Assembly (NCBI GenBank): GCA_030762175.1
Contig: CM060846.1
Location: forward strand, 312,403,012-312,467,011
DNA length: 64,000 bases
Origin: Metallyticus violacea
Taxonomy: Eukaryota; Arthropoda; Insecta; Mantodea; Metallyticidae
Direction of reading: 5' to 3'
The position numbers and the translations under genes were made by a program. Positions 26,145-38,215 of the stretch are shown one piece after another (the stretch's first letter is position 1; every line of letters begins with the position of its first letter). The notes beneath the pieces were generated by a model that did no database searches, was not told where the DNA came from, and was given only the letters and a program-made list of their open reading frames with translations.

Positions 26145-26191
<47 letters not shown>
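26144..26191. repeat. (ATT)n microsatellite
   Basis: About 16 uninterrupted ATT units. Confidence 0.95.
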
Positions 26192-27786
26192 GACTGAAGG
26201 AACAGTAAATATAATTGAAATTATATTGAAACAACACAACTTAAATCATCTAGCAAGTTAATGGGTGGTTTTTAATGGATGCAGAGTTTTGTCCAAACTC
26301 TTTTTCATGTTTCCAGCGCTCTTTTTGGCTAAATAATGATTAATGAATCAGCACTTACCTAAAGAATTGTTGTAACAGATGGCGTTTCAATTCTCAATAT
26401 CCATGCATTCAAACTGAATTTCTTTTCACTTTTCTACGGAGAAACAATATTAGAATTATCAGTGGTTTCCATGCATAGCATGGCATAAAATGCAGCATGT
26501 GATAGATGCAGAAAATAATTTAATCTTTAATACGAAAGGAAGTTTTCAAAATTAACATCTAAGCGTCAGCTTGCTGAACATATCCTCGATACAATGGAAA
26601 CGTGCACAAATAAGTTAACATTTGACGGTTTACTCAAATTGTGTGCTATGTTTTGTGCAAAAATTTGACATCGATCACCTAGTGAGTGTTTGTGCACCCA
26701 ATGGCGATTAGTTTGTCTGCTGTCGCAAGTTTAAGAAGAGAATTTTGGCCAAAGCATTTTCTGGCTCTTCCACAGCTTGTAAATCCACCTTCAGTAGATT
26801 TCTCGCCACTTTGTTTGCTACGGAAGTTACTTTGCTTTGCGGGCAGCCCGGTGAGAGAGGGAGAGAGAGAGAGATCGTGCTAGGTTGCCAGATGACTTTG
26901 TCGGCCTTCCGTTGCGTGTTTCTTATTCTTATTTGTTGCTCGTGCCATTAGCGGTGTTGCAGATGGCTTATGTGTAGCTGCTTTCCTTGTTCGCACATCA
27001 TATTTCTTCCGTGAAAAGGAAAACAAGCATTTATTGGATCAGTTTTACCGTCAACTTACGGTATGATGAGTGCTAACCAGCACCTCGTGTTTCAGTCACA
27101 ATATTATTGTTTAACTTCACGGCTGCCTTTAATAGTCCTGTTAAATTTATGAGGCGTGTAACTTTGGCAGTAAAAGAAAGATGCGGAATATAATGCTCGC
27201 AACTGTTTATCACCTTGAAGTAACAAGTTGGTGCAACAAAGCGGCAATCCAATATCATAATTAGGCTTAGGAACTAGGATGATGAATAAATATGAAGTAC
27301 TATATGTTTCCTTTAAAAACGTATATACATCTCAGATGTCTGCTTTCATACAGTCTGGTAACATACTATCTTATAAGATTTTGGTATTGGTCACTGCAAT
27401 GTACATACATTATCGCATGTAGCATTTCTTCAGGCAGCACATGAATGATACAGCGTCCTTTATGTCGTTAAGTATGTTGCTAATTCTTTATACAATTTAC
27501 GGTTCACGCTCTCCGTCATTAGCTCAATCTTTGCCTGGTTAATATTTCTTTCTGAATAAGTTGTGCTCCTAGTAACAGAACTTCACGTAAGCTCATATTT
27601 AAAAAAAGTAAATATTTTGGCATTACCTGTTAAAAATATTTTTCTATTATGAGAAAATCAACAATGCTTTATAAGAATTATTCAAGTACATTATATCAAA
27701 AGTAAGCAAAACATCTTCGTAGACCCTTTGTTAACCTTTCTTGCTATCCGTTATGTATGCATAAGAACATTTAATGCTCACCAATA

Positions 27787-27816
27787 AATATAATAATAAT
27801 AATAATAATAATAATA
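27787..27816. repeat. (ATA)n microsatellite
   Basis: About nine to ten ATA units, directly visible. Confidence 0.95.
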
Positions 27817-29324
27817 TTTATTTCCCGCAATGGATAAAATACAAATCTGTTCTAACAGAATACCTACGTAGCAAGGTTTATTTCTTAGGCAAACATTTAT
27901 AAATAAACAAAGTTTTCTTTGATAGCATAATAACAATACTTTATAAAATATTTTCCATATACTTTGATGAAGTACCGCCTATAATAAATACTTTTATAAG
28001 ACTGAGCATTTCTCACATTATAAAATGAAAAATATTTCATATCCTGCATAATATATATAGTTAATTATAAAATGCAATGTATATAAGTTTGAACAATTTA
28101 CACTGCTGTCTATTAAAGTTGCAACACATTGTTAGTGTTTATAATAGCTATACTGAAATTATCTCTCGCCTTCTCTGTTCGTTTTATGACGGGACCGTTG
28201 GGAACTTTCACGTCTGTGTGTTCTTTCTACTTCAATTTCTTCTTACAGGAACACTAATTTTTCGGAAACACATAGGATCGGTTTAATGCGTATTTCATAG
28301 GCGTTGCAAGTTAAGTGGTTAGTAATCAGTTACATTTAGCTTTTGGAAATGTGTAAATTTGACTTTCAAATATTCAAATATCTTTAGAAAGTGGAAGTTT
28401 TCCTCTTAATTTTTGGATATTAGTGCCTTACTAATTGTTATGAAGAAATATTTTTGCTATACAGTGCATTAATGATTCGCGTAATAGTTTCAAAATGCTC
28501 AGCATAATAAAGCGCAGTTGTCACTGCTGGAATTAGAGAAAGGGAAACTCCATGTGCCTTTTTCTTAAACTTAATATTTTGTAAGTACATATTCCGTGAG
28601 CAAGACAAGGTATAAGAACTATACTTGTGTCACGAAATTGTAGTATTTTGGCTCTTTTAATAACATATGATGTGGCGTCGCCTACGAAAAACACACCAAG
28701 TGGCAATAAAAGAGATATTTTAAAAAGCGTTCAAATTTCTATATGGTCCAGCTTATACAAAACTTAAGTTGTTAATAAAATGTTCTGCTCTCGCTGTGCA
28801 GTTACAGAATGTTCATAACCACATTAACTACATTTTCTACCAGTAATGTTGGTCGTTTCAGTGAATGAAACCTATAAGTTTTCCTGTATGTTGGGTATCC
28901 TAACTTTAGAGCAAATATGCCGTGACTTGGATACACTCGGAAAGCCCTGATACGTGTATTTTTTCATACATTCTTTAAATTACGGCTTATTCATTATATT
29001 AAGACAATTGCATTCATGTTGTCTAAATGTTTACAAAATATTGATTGATGCCTATATATGAGCCACTCTTAAATTTTGCAGACACTTCCATAATTGATTT
29101 TCGTTCAATATATTTACCATTGGTGTTGTATTTACTTTCAGTTCATTTGTGCATAAATTACAATGTTTTGTTCATGTTACTCTAACGTAGACTTTAATAC
29201 TACGATAGTTGATCACCTACATTTTAACATTTAACAAATTGCATGTGTTCTAAATGATGCATGTCATTAAACACAGCGTTAAAACGATATTCGTGAAGTT
29301 CTACGAAACAAACGAGCACATTTA

Positions 29325-29645
29325 GGTTATTTGAGGTCCAAGCCGCGCTCATGCGGCTGCTGCTTGCTGCTTACTACAACCGCCGCTACCGGAAAAACGG
29401 AGATAATGTCACTGCGCGTAACATTAGCTTTTTATTTTAGTATTTGTATTATCACTAAAACCATAAAATGATAAGAGTGTTCAAAACTTGTAATAATAAG
29501 CACTAAATAGAGTTATAAGTGATTTTAAAATGATGCTCCTCAGAAGCAATACATTGCTGGCATCTGCGGAGGAAATTTCTGTACTTCTGTACTTCATCTA
29601 ACTTCCGTTACTTCCGTTACTTAAGAATAAGATTCCTTGGTACAC
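29325..29645. mobile_element. Truncated relative of the 17 kb TIR element
   Basis: It starts with GGTTATTTGAG at 29325-29335, the same as 16957-16967. It then follows the 17 kb element collinearly with divergence. TTTTTATTTTAGTATTT occurs in both at the matching place. GATGCTCCTCAGAAGCAATACATTGC matches GATGCCCTGAGCGACAACACATTGC. GGAAATTTCTGTACTTC matches GGAAATCTTTGTATTTC, and AACTTCCGTTA matches AACTTTCCTCCGTTA. The outer CAGTGAG of the left end and the whole right terminal repeat are missing, and the (GAA)n tract is absent. Two diverged copies indicate a dispersed family. Confidence 0.6.
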
Positions 29646-30765
29646 CTTTATAAATTTATCACTATGATTAAAGGTATTGTAGAATTTCCTCCCATTTTAT
29701 TATGTCAACGTAAGAACCGCATGCTCTGTGATAACTTTTTATTTACTTATTTTGATTTTGTATACACCTTATTTATTTCATAGCTCCTGCTTTTCTTCCC
29801 CTATTTCACAATACATGTACTTTTCAACTTTATATAAATAATTACTTCTTTGTTTAAGTGCATTATAGCTTACATTAGTACTTTTGAGAATTTAACACAA
29901 TATACTTGTGAAATGCACAATTTCAAATAAATATTTATGATATATACTAACTCCGATAGAAAATTTAATTTCGTAAACTATCCGAAAGTGAATTTCAACA
30001 TAGTTTATTTAAGGAAACACTATATTAAAAAAATTGTCTTTTTGGTTCAAAAATGATTTTTCTTTAAAAATTAATTTGAACCTGGCCTCCCCGAAGTTTT
30101 ATAGGCCTATGTCCTTGGAACATTTGTTTCAGCATGCATTCAGCAGCCATTTTAATATATTGTTTTAAATTTTTGGCGTCCTAATCTTCAACAATTTTTG
30201 CTCGGTTTAAACTTTTAATATGTTTATCTGCACTCAAAAACGTTTTCCGCAATTATGTACATGCCTGAAACTTTTTGGAGACATTCTGTAGATTTTTTTT
30301 TTAATGTTACTATGCACTTTTCTGGAAAAAAAATATATTTGCATAAACTTTTAGTATCGACAGTTGGTAATTTTTATTATTTTGCATTTGAAATCATATT
30401 TTATTTTCTTTAACAAAATAGTTATGCTAACTTTTTTGTAAGATAATATTTAGAACACATTAACAAAGTTTTGCTAAAAAAAAATAAATAAATAAAAAAA
30501 AATTATGGAAGGGGATAGGGTTTTAGTAATGTTTTGAATCGTTAAAAAAGTTGGATAAATATTTAAAGCAATAGCGACAAATTTACCAATCAAGCCGAAA
30601 ATTTGTACAGGTAATACTAAAAAACTTAATAATGTGTGTGCAGCAACTAAAATCTCTAATTTTAACTATTCAAAGTTTCCAAATTTCACTTCTCTGTCCC
30701 CTTATATGTTATCATAATGGCCTCAAAAAGTAACACTAGTTGATTATCATAATTGCCGCCCATTT
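29646..30765. other. AT-rich stretch, nothing recognised
   Basis: Several short T and A runs are present, including an A-rich stretch near 30477-30500. No gene, repeat family or RNA was identified. Confidence 0.45.
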
Positions 30766-31140
30766 TTTTTTTGTTTTTTTGTTTTTTTTGTTTTTTGTTT
30801 TTATATCCGCTGACTTTGTCAAATATTCTCAGGAGGATTAAATTTAAAAAAATGACTAACGTTAACCTTTTCGGAGTGAATGAAACTACTGATATTCCTT
30901 ACTAGGAAACTGGTCTCAAGATGGAATCGAACCCAAGCCCCACTAGCTTTCCCGTTGTCGCAGGTAGTCCCCGGTTGAGTGCTTTCCGACTCTTCTGTGA
31001 TAGTGTTTCGCAAGTCGGCTTCTTGCATTCAGAATGTGACGACATTTCTGATGCATCGTAGTGAAATTGCAGAAATTTAGATATTTAAAAGACGTCACCT
31101 GCTCAATAACGTTTTCATTTCCATTTATTTTATGTGGGAA
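30766..31140 (-). mobile_element. Possible non-LTR reverse transcriptase scrap with A-rich tail
   Basis: Within a 155-codon minus-strand frame (30943-31410), about 20 residues at 31131-31076 read KINGNENVIEQVTSFKYL. This resembles the segment near the C-terminal end of insect non-LTR reverse transcriptases, which often has IEQV-SFKYLG. The similarity stops quickly on both sides. Further along the minus strand is a B-box-like GGTTCGATTCC (complement of 30916-30926). The stretch ends in an A-rich tract with C interruptions (complement of 30768-30802) that could be a retroposon tail. Only the short peptide match supports this call. Confidence 0.35.
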
Positions 31141-31440
31141 GGTTTGCACCGAGCGGCCAACCTTGCACACCCGTCCGTCTGACTTCCCTAAGCCCCTGAG
31201 GGCATGAGAGAGAGAAAGATATGGACTGACTCTCAGACTCCTGCCTGCTATGCTGCTCCTTTGTTTTCGTGGGTTTGACCATGAAATCTCATTGCTTATA
31301 AAATACTTGCCGTGATGCTTAAAACCGGTATATGTTCTTATCTCTGGATGCTGTAACAGAACGTGTATCCCCAGAAATCGAAACACGTAACGCGGCTCTA
31401 CCAAACCCAAATGTAGAGGAATGCTGTTTCTCCTAGTCCG

Positions 31441-33377
31441 CGACAGTTATTTCTACAAAGCAAGCGTATTTCAATCATGGAACGCAGGGCGATCTTTTTG
31501 CAATTTATGATATAAAGCATGTCAACATAAGTACTTTTGAACGATGTTTCTATACACGTCTCTATAAAGCTTAATGTAACTGCGGGGCATTTTCATGGCT
31601 TCTTGATAATTTACACACAAGTTCTGTTACGATAAATGTATTAATGTAGTTCAATGACTTAAGCTTTCTTAGCAGAAGATTGAACAGGGTAACAGTGGAG
31701 TAACTGGTTAAAACAACAAAATCAATTCTATATGTAAAAGATATCGGTGCACTTTAGAAGTGCGTACTCGTTTTCACCTTATTTACTTGTGCAAGAAGTT
31801 GTAAAATATGCTAAGTGAACAAATGCAGCAATATAATACGAGCCACAATATTTAAGCTTTTTGCCTCCTTGGAACTTAGTCAAAAGTATTTATATTTTAG
31901 TGGACATGATTCCGCACTGAAAAATGAATAATGAAATTCTCATATGTTATGGTTGAAACTGTGCTCTAACTGGATTATTTTACGGGCGTAAAACTGTCGA
32001 TGTTTGAGTTAAACATTTCAAACCCAGGGCTCTCATTAGAGGATTCTGCTTTAAAAGAGTGCTTTCAAGAAATTGTACTTTATGCATAGATTTTACAGCA
32101 AGGTTACGGGCCAGCAGAGCGCGGCTGCATACTGGAAGAATCCAATCAAAGTCAATAATGCATGTGCAGATAACAGCTTGTAGTTCATTTGACGGGTGTT
32201 ACTCTGTGTAATGTAGTTAGTTATGCCACAATATATATAGTCCTGAAGAACGGGTTTTTATGTACAGCACGTATGTGACAACGAATTCATGCAGAGAAGT
32301 GATATCCTGGCAATCGTGTTCCAGTTAGAGAAAAGTTCACTAACTTGTCAAAAGGTTTGAGAGACAGGTTTCTCAATGCCAAGAAACATGTTGCAAACTA
32401 CCTTTTTCTTACGGAAAGAAAGATGAAATACAGGAATTTCCTACACAATGCCGGCAATGTTTTGCCGCTGAGGGGCATCATTTTCAACTTCCCTAATTTA
32501 TCAGGTTATTAATTATTATTATGACCTGTTTATTATATATAATTTTATGTTTTTATATATATATTGTGATGTGATTTAAGGCTGTAATAGTTTTATAAAT
32601 AGCAGAAGATGAGCTCTAAAATAAATTATTGAAATTGCTCTAATGCTTTTCAAATTTTGAAAATGTGAGTTATTTCAGACGAATATGCAGCCCACGTTGG
32701 GGTCGAGTGATAAACTTTTCAGCTAGATTGTCCCAAAACAGAGTGATTGTTGGGCATGTTGTCTTGATATCAAATACAAAACAATCATTCACTTCTTAGA
32801 AGTAAATACGATGAACCAAAACAGTATGTGAGCCACTTACTACCTAAGAGGGTCTGTTTCGCAGTCCTTTGCTATGCCAATATTCTGCATATGTAATCAC
32901 ATCCTAAAAGTTGAGTTGCCTCATCCCATATTGACTTAATTGCTTCATGTATAGTAACTTCAAAGTCTGATTTTTTCATTGGTTCAAGTTTCAATCCAGA
33001 ATACTCTCATTATTAATCAAAGAAACGAAATACTAAAGAATAGATCTGTAATACATACTTTATCTTAAAAATACAAATATCTTGATAGAATGGTGCTGGA
33101 GCAAACCATTGCAGCCCTGCAATATAATAAAAGGGTTAATATGAAAATTAAACCCATCTCTTAATTCCAAATAACTAGATAAACTGCTTTACGTAGAAAG
33201 TATTGGACATTATGAATTCCCAGATTTAAAAAATAGAATACTCGTAAGTTTGTTTTCCCCAGTATAGCATCAAATGCTTTTTTTTTTTTTTAAATAAATG
33301 CTAATTATCTAGAGCAAGCCAGTGTGCCACATATTTTTGCATATTTACAGCAGGAACATTAAAACAAAAATCACGGC
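31441..33377. other. AT-rich stretch, nothing recognised
   Basis: I see no gene or repeat family here beyond ordinary AT-rich sequence. Confidence 0.45.
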
Positions 33378-33660
33378 TTTTTTTTTTTTTTTTTTTTTTT
33401 TTCCTGGACGTTGTTCCCATTTGATAGAGTATGACTATGAGTAACCAGAGAGTCATGTCTGTTAATATGCTCTGTTAAAAGTTTCCTTAGGACGAGAATA
33501 TGTGACTGCACAACTGGAGAGAAAGCTTTCATTGTCTAAACCTTTAGCTCGGTTTCCAAACGCAGGTGTAGTTGCTAAGCTACTACTGGTAGCTGCAGAG
33601 ATGGCTAGCGACGTATAGGAAGAGGGTTTATCTGCCATGTGAAACATTACGCACTGCATT
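33378..33660 (-). other. Possible retroposed segment ending in an A25 tail
   Basis: On the minus strand a GC-richer segment with a 65-codon ORF (33659 to 33462, starting MQCVMFHMADKPSSY) is followed by about 60 bases and then 25 consecutive A residues (T run at 33378-33402 on plus). ORF plus A-tail suggests a processed retrocopy or a SINE-like insert. No target-site duplication was identified and the peptide is not recognised. The A run may instead be a plain homopolymer. Confidence 0.25.
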
Positions 33661-33896
33661 TACATCATCATCTATTCAAATACTTAAGAGTCGGTCCATC
33701 ACTCTGCGTTAACAAATGCAGAATATTAATAGTGAACAGTTGGACGTTATCAACACATTCTCTGACTAGCCATCTCTCCAGCTCCCTGGGGTTGAAATGA
33801 AAGTTAGGAAATTTTTCTGCAACTAGAGAGATGAAGTTTATAGGCGTCTAAGAGCGCAGAGTACAAAAATTGTCTCCATAATTACTAAACCTATTT

Positions 33897-33904
33897 TATT
33901 GTTG

Positions 33905-33938
<34 letters not shown>

Positions 33939-33970
33939 CATCATCATTTATTTATTTATTTAATTTATTA
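33897..33970. repeat. (TTA)n/(TTTA)n compound microsatellite
   Basis: TTG, TTA, TCA and TTTA units follow one another. The arrangement resembles the tail of the SINE-A copy at 40.86 kb. The sequence after it (to about 34090) is a GC-richer patch that could be a retroposon body in minus orientation, but I could not assign it to a family. Confidence 0.8.
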
Positions 33971-34628
33971 TCTAGTATTACGCCCAAATCAATGCTTGGG
34001 TCAGTCGCCTGTCGGTAAGCTATTGATCTCTGGACATAAGTGTAGTTGGTCAGTCCATTGTCAGGGCCGCCTCGAAAATATCAGAAACACAGAAGGACAA
34101 AGACATACATAGATATGGAACAAAAAGGGAAGGTGAATACGTGGCAGAGTTATATTAAACCGGCTGAAGAAAACCACGGAAAAACTCGGTTTAATCGGAA
34201 CTCCAGAATACGGGGCCCAAGTGTAACCATGTTGGGTCATATCAAGTGCACACTCGTTGTGTTTACTCCTATTCATTTTTAATTTCCTAATATCATATTC
34301 ACCATCTTTCAACATCATGCTAAATGTTTTCTTCCCCACAAGTCGCCATGAAACATTTTTGATAATTATCCAATTTTCATTACATTCAAAACTTTATTTT
34401 GATATTGCTTATTGCTTACGTAATATTATACCCTTGTATAATATATGCAAATCTTAACTTGATTAAATGTTATGTTAATGGCGTGTCGGTATAAATTATT
34501 TTATTTGTATTTGTATTGTGTTTCTCTTTCTCCAAGCTTCTCTTCCAGTCTTTGCGAGGGTTAATTCTTATGTTCTGATCCTTGTTTTATCGCATCCTCC
34601 CTCGAAACGATTCTCCCTTCCTCCTCAG

Positions 34629-34722
34629 GCGTGTGACCCTGGAAAGAAATCTTCCGGAGACGTTGCAGGAAGTGCTGTATTATAGCACCTATCAGATTGT
34701 CGTTTTGAGGAGGGATTCATAA
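34629..34722 (+). CDS. Candidate terminal coding exon of an unseen gene
   Basis: A strong acceptor-like tract, TTCTCCCTTCCTCCTCAG, ends at 34628. From 34630 the frame reads RVTLERNLPETLQEVLYYST and continues to QIVVLRRDS, with a TAA stop at 34720-34722. The peptide has a convincing globular or strand-rich composition and the region is GC-richer than its flanks. The exon would begin with one base completing a codon, so the upstream exon should end two bases into a codon. A possible polyadenylation signal AATAAA lies at 35105-35110. No protein family is recognised and no matching upstream exon was identified. It could still be chance or a pseudogene fragment. Confidence 0.35.
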
Positions 34723-37000
34723 TGAAGGTTGACGTGTTTAATATGAGTTGGTTGTCTTAGCACTCTTCTCTGGGCAGGTAACAAAGGTTCTCAGGTCACG
34801 GTTATTGCCCCATGAGACTGACAAACTGGGAATCAACGACTGGGCCATCACTTTGCTGACGCCAGAACCAGTTTCCATAAATTATTCTTTAATATCCATG
34901 CAGTTATTTTCACGAGATTCAGTCCGCACCTGCCTCTTGCTTACCTGTGTTTAATTGAGAAGTTTCGATACATACGGGCACTTGTTTTGGACACAAAAGG
35001 AACGATTTCCTTTGCATCATTGAAGCTTGGTCCAGAATGTTTTTAATGTCTTGGGAAGGAGGAAGCTGTTTGCTTTAGAGACACCGTTATGCGTATAAGA
35101 TGCAAATAAAAGGGAGTGATGCAATACCGCGGATCTAAAGGATATATTTACAAGCAAGTGGCTCATCTGTTGCTGTATAGGCGGATTCATAGAAGCTGTG
35201 TAAGTAGTCATTTCATTATCAAGTGCCAAAAGCTTTCAGTACAAACCAAATTGCTCAGAAATAAAGTAATACTCACATACAGGTTTATGATACGGCCACA
35301 AGTGCGTTAGTACTTGTTTCATTAGAGTTGTATAGAGGATAGTATACTACTCTATCATTTTACACGGGAAGTTAATCACCCAATTGTTTCTCTGCAAGGT
35401 ACCACACTCAGAGTATGCGCTCACCATGCTGAACCCGATTGTACATTTGAATAATATGATGCAATGTGGTGTCTGTGCATATCTGAGGCATGTTATTGCA
35501 TTTTGTCATCGCGACGCACGTGAAACAAAACAAAAAAAAAAAAAAAAAAAACTTCACTTATAGCTGGAAGCGTAAGTCAAAAAAAAAAAAATTGGTATAT
35601 TGTACTTGTTACTACAGTGACATTTTCGAAGTTTGCACAACCATGTAAAGACAATCAGGCTTTGCTCACCTGAATTGGATGTGTAGGAAAAGTTGGATCT
35701 TTTTGGTTGTTGCAATACCCTAATAAAACGGACATAAAACACATTCGTGAACACATACATGACACACTTGTATTATTTGACAGCTTAACACGTTCTCAAA
35801 AATGAATGCGAAGGAGATTGGCTGCAATCAAAATAAATCTTTCTCGACGAGAAACAGAATTGTCTAAATTCCGTTTCTGCATAAAATAAAATTGTAACTG
35901 AGCAGATTCGATATCGATTGAATTTCTCATGTCTTAGCAGTTTTTCGGTTTTAGGAGATTTCCACCTTTTTGTCTTCAGTTTTCTCCAGCAGATATTGAC
36001 ACTGTTATTATAAAGATGTATAACAGGATACATGCGTTTAACATATGGTGACTAAATACTGAAAGAACAACACTGGTCTTAAATAAATATCATGTAGTAT
36101 ACGAAATAAGCGATAAACTCTAATGATATTATGTGAATTGTCAGCAATTGGAGCTATGAGTTACTTTTTGGCACTACATGAGTAATCGTTTAACTGAGCT
36201 GTTTCATATGACATTCAAAACACACTTGTTCTGTATTTTCTACATGTTATTTACATATTGAGTTTCGTAAACACAAGTTCATGAATTTATATTGTTTTGG
36301 AAAGAGGCAATTAACACGAGTTTGAATAAAAATAACACTAATGTTAAGTATTTTAGCTATCTAACTGTTCGTGGTAGATTTGACTACATTCGTCATGTGT
36401 ATCGAATTACAGGACTTCATGGCATATGATTAAACAGAATATCATGTGCATAGTTCTTTTCTTGATTAGGTAGGAATAATGCAAAATCCATAAAAATAGT
36501 TAAAATAGAACAGAGTACAGTTTAAGACAAGTTTTCCGACGGTAAAAAGCAAGAAAAACGGAAAAGGACATACAAAATAATTGAATGCAGGCCAAATATA
36601 ACAGCTAGTGGGTTAGTTACACAAATATTGGTAATCAAAGGGAAAGCTCAGTTTGATGAAACTAACCTGGAGAGAGCTTCCACAACTTAATTTTCTACAC
36701 TTCCGGACTAGTATGGTATGATTAGGAAGTGAAGTGTACCACTTTAAGGGAAGGAAAGAGATGTACAAGGTAAATTTTGTCACTTTTTCAATAATATGCA
36801 GAAAATAAAGATTGCATTTAAACTAAACGGCTGTACTTTATTTCCAAGCATTGTTGCACCCAAAATGAGCATACTTATTGTCCAAATTAATATTTTAGTT
36901 TCTGAAACGAATGTTACAGATTATTGAGTTCCATGACAACTCAAATCCATCATTTTATGAACTTATTACTGGCAAAATACTTGTGATTATCGTTATATTT
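34723..37000. other. No supported gene; possible 3' UTR at the left
   Basis: If the exon at 34629 is real, 34723 to about 35130 would be its 3' untranslated region. Farther right are A runs at 35532-35551 and 35579-35591 and AT-rich sequence. Short frames on both strands carry no motif. Confidence 0.4.
35105..35110 (+). promoter_or_regulatory. Possible polyadenylation signal AATAAA
   Basis: A canonical AATAAA lies about 380 bases after the stop of the candidate exon at 34629-34722. The hexamer is common in AT-rich DNA, so support is weak and depends on that exon being real. Confidence 0.15.
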
Positions 37001-37009
37001 ACATTTGGG

Positions 37010-37325
37010 AACATTTGTAATTACTTAGCTTTTGTGTTTCTTGCGGCACGACGGCATGCCGCGACGATCGCTGCGTCCTCTATCTCCGTTCCCTTTACAT
37101 TAAACTTCAGTGGTAGAGGACGTGTGATGAGCACGCCGCGTACTTCTGGTCAGATCATGTGGCTTTACAGATCGAAATATCGTCACGTCTTCATTAGACA
37201 GTTTCCCAGTTAACCTAACAAGGCTAGGTGGACTCTCTAACTCGAAAAATCTCCGAATAGGTACCCAGTAATCGAACCCGGAACCCTCAAGCCGCAGCCA
37301 TTAACGCTGATCACTAGACCTGGGA
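37010..37325 (-). mobile_element. SINE-E: tRNA-derived repeat, minus orientation
   Basis: The minus strand from about 37325 reads GGTCTAGTGATCAGCG (A-box-like) and then GGGTTCGATTAC (B-box-like, complement of 37268-37279), about 40 bases apart. This spacing is usual for a pol III internal promoter. A GC-rich body follows down to about 37030 and ends before AT-rich sequence. The body does not match SINE-A, B or D. No TSD was found. It is not a functional tRNA, because no cloverleaf acceptor pairing is evident. Confidence 0.5.
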
Positions 37326-37973
37326 GGGGGGCGATCAAATATGTTTGCATTTACCAGTTATTACATAAACTTAAGTGTATTTCCAAACGTTAACAGTTTC
37401 TTGCAGTCGATAGCTGTCATTTTAATGTCATTTTTTAGTTGAATGTAATTTTACTTTTGCAATGAAGTATAAATGTAATAAATTTATTGTATTTTTCGAG
37501 CTTTTGGCGCATGCCCCAATTCAGCTGTGAGGCTTTTACGGATATCAAATTGTTGACTATATTTTCCACCAAACCAGTAAGTCTCTTTAATTCTTTGTAC
37601 TTGGCAGCAATTCTTTCATCGCGAACACTAAGGACAGAGTAGCTCATGGCGATGTTTCAACTTGATAATGAAACATTGTATTTATTGTTAGCGGAACTGA
37701 TTGTTGTAATGGGTTCCACATATTATTGGAAAACATCTGCAAGTAGGCGCAAGGATAACAGCATCTTGCTGAAATCAGGAATGCAGCCAACGGCGGCAGC
37801 TCAGTCGGTAAGCTGAGTTAAGCATCTGATGAATTCATGCAAAATAGGCATATGTCAGTGGATAAAACATATTACGTTACTAATAATTGGGAACCTTTTG
37901 GTAAATAATGTAAACGTGAGTTCTCGCTTGTAGGTAATGTATTTAATGTAGATATATTAACTCTGTACATAAT

Positions 37974-38215
37974 ATGAGGGTTGTTCAATAAAGAATGATC
38001 GTATTTTTTTGACAGCATACCATTAGTCATTATCATAATTTCGATTATCCTTCTCAAAATATTCCCTGTTGAATGCAATGCACCTGTCCCAGCCCGTTTT
38101 CCAACCATTTTTTGACAGCTTTTGTTGAATCACCTCCGCAGCCTTATGGTAATGGAAAATGCCTCCCACGAAAGTATTTCTTCAATTTGGGGAAAAGGAA
38201 AAATTAAGTTCCTGC
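37974..38215 (-). mobile_element. 3' fragment of a mariner-like element with one terminal repeat
   Basis: The left edge TGAGGGTTGTTCAATAAAG (37975-37993) looks like a terminal inverted repeat and shares GGTTGTTCAATAAAGAA with 41496-41512. Reading inward on the minus strand, frame fragments FPKLKKYFRGRHF and GWDRCIAFNREYFEKD match the order of the C-terminal end of mariner-like transposases. Only the last third of the coding region is present, with frameshifts. No right terminal repeat was seen. Confidence 0.6.

Larger units (their letters stand above)
24184..29320. other. Long AT-rich region, no supported gene
   Basis: It holds a short tandem array of a CGAATATC-containing unit at 24388-24421, an (ATT)n tract at 26144-26191 and an (ATA)n tract at 27787-27816. 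Slightly GC-richer patches at 25.3-25.6 and 26.7-26.95 kb have open frames up to 98 codons without recognisable motifs. Confidence 0.5.
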
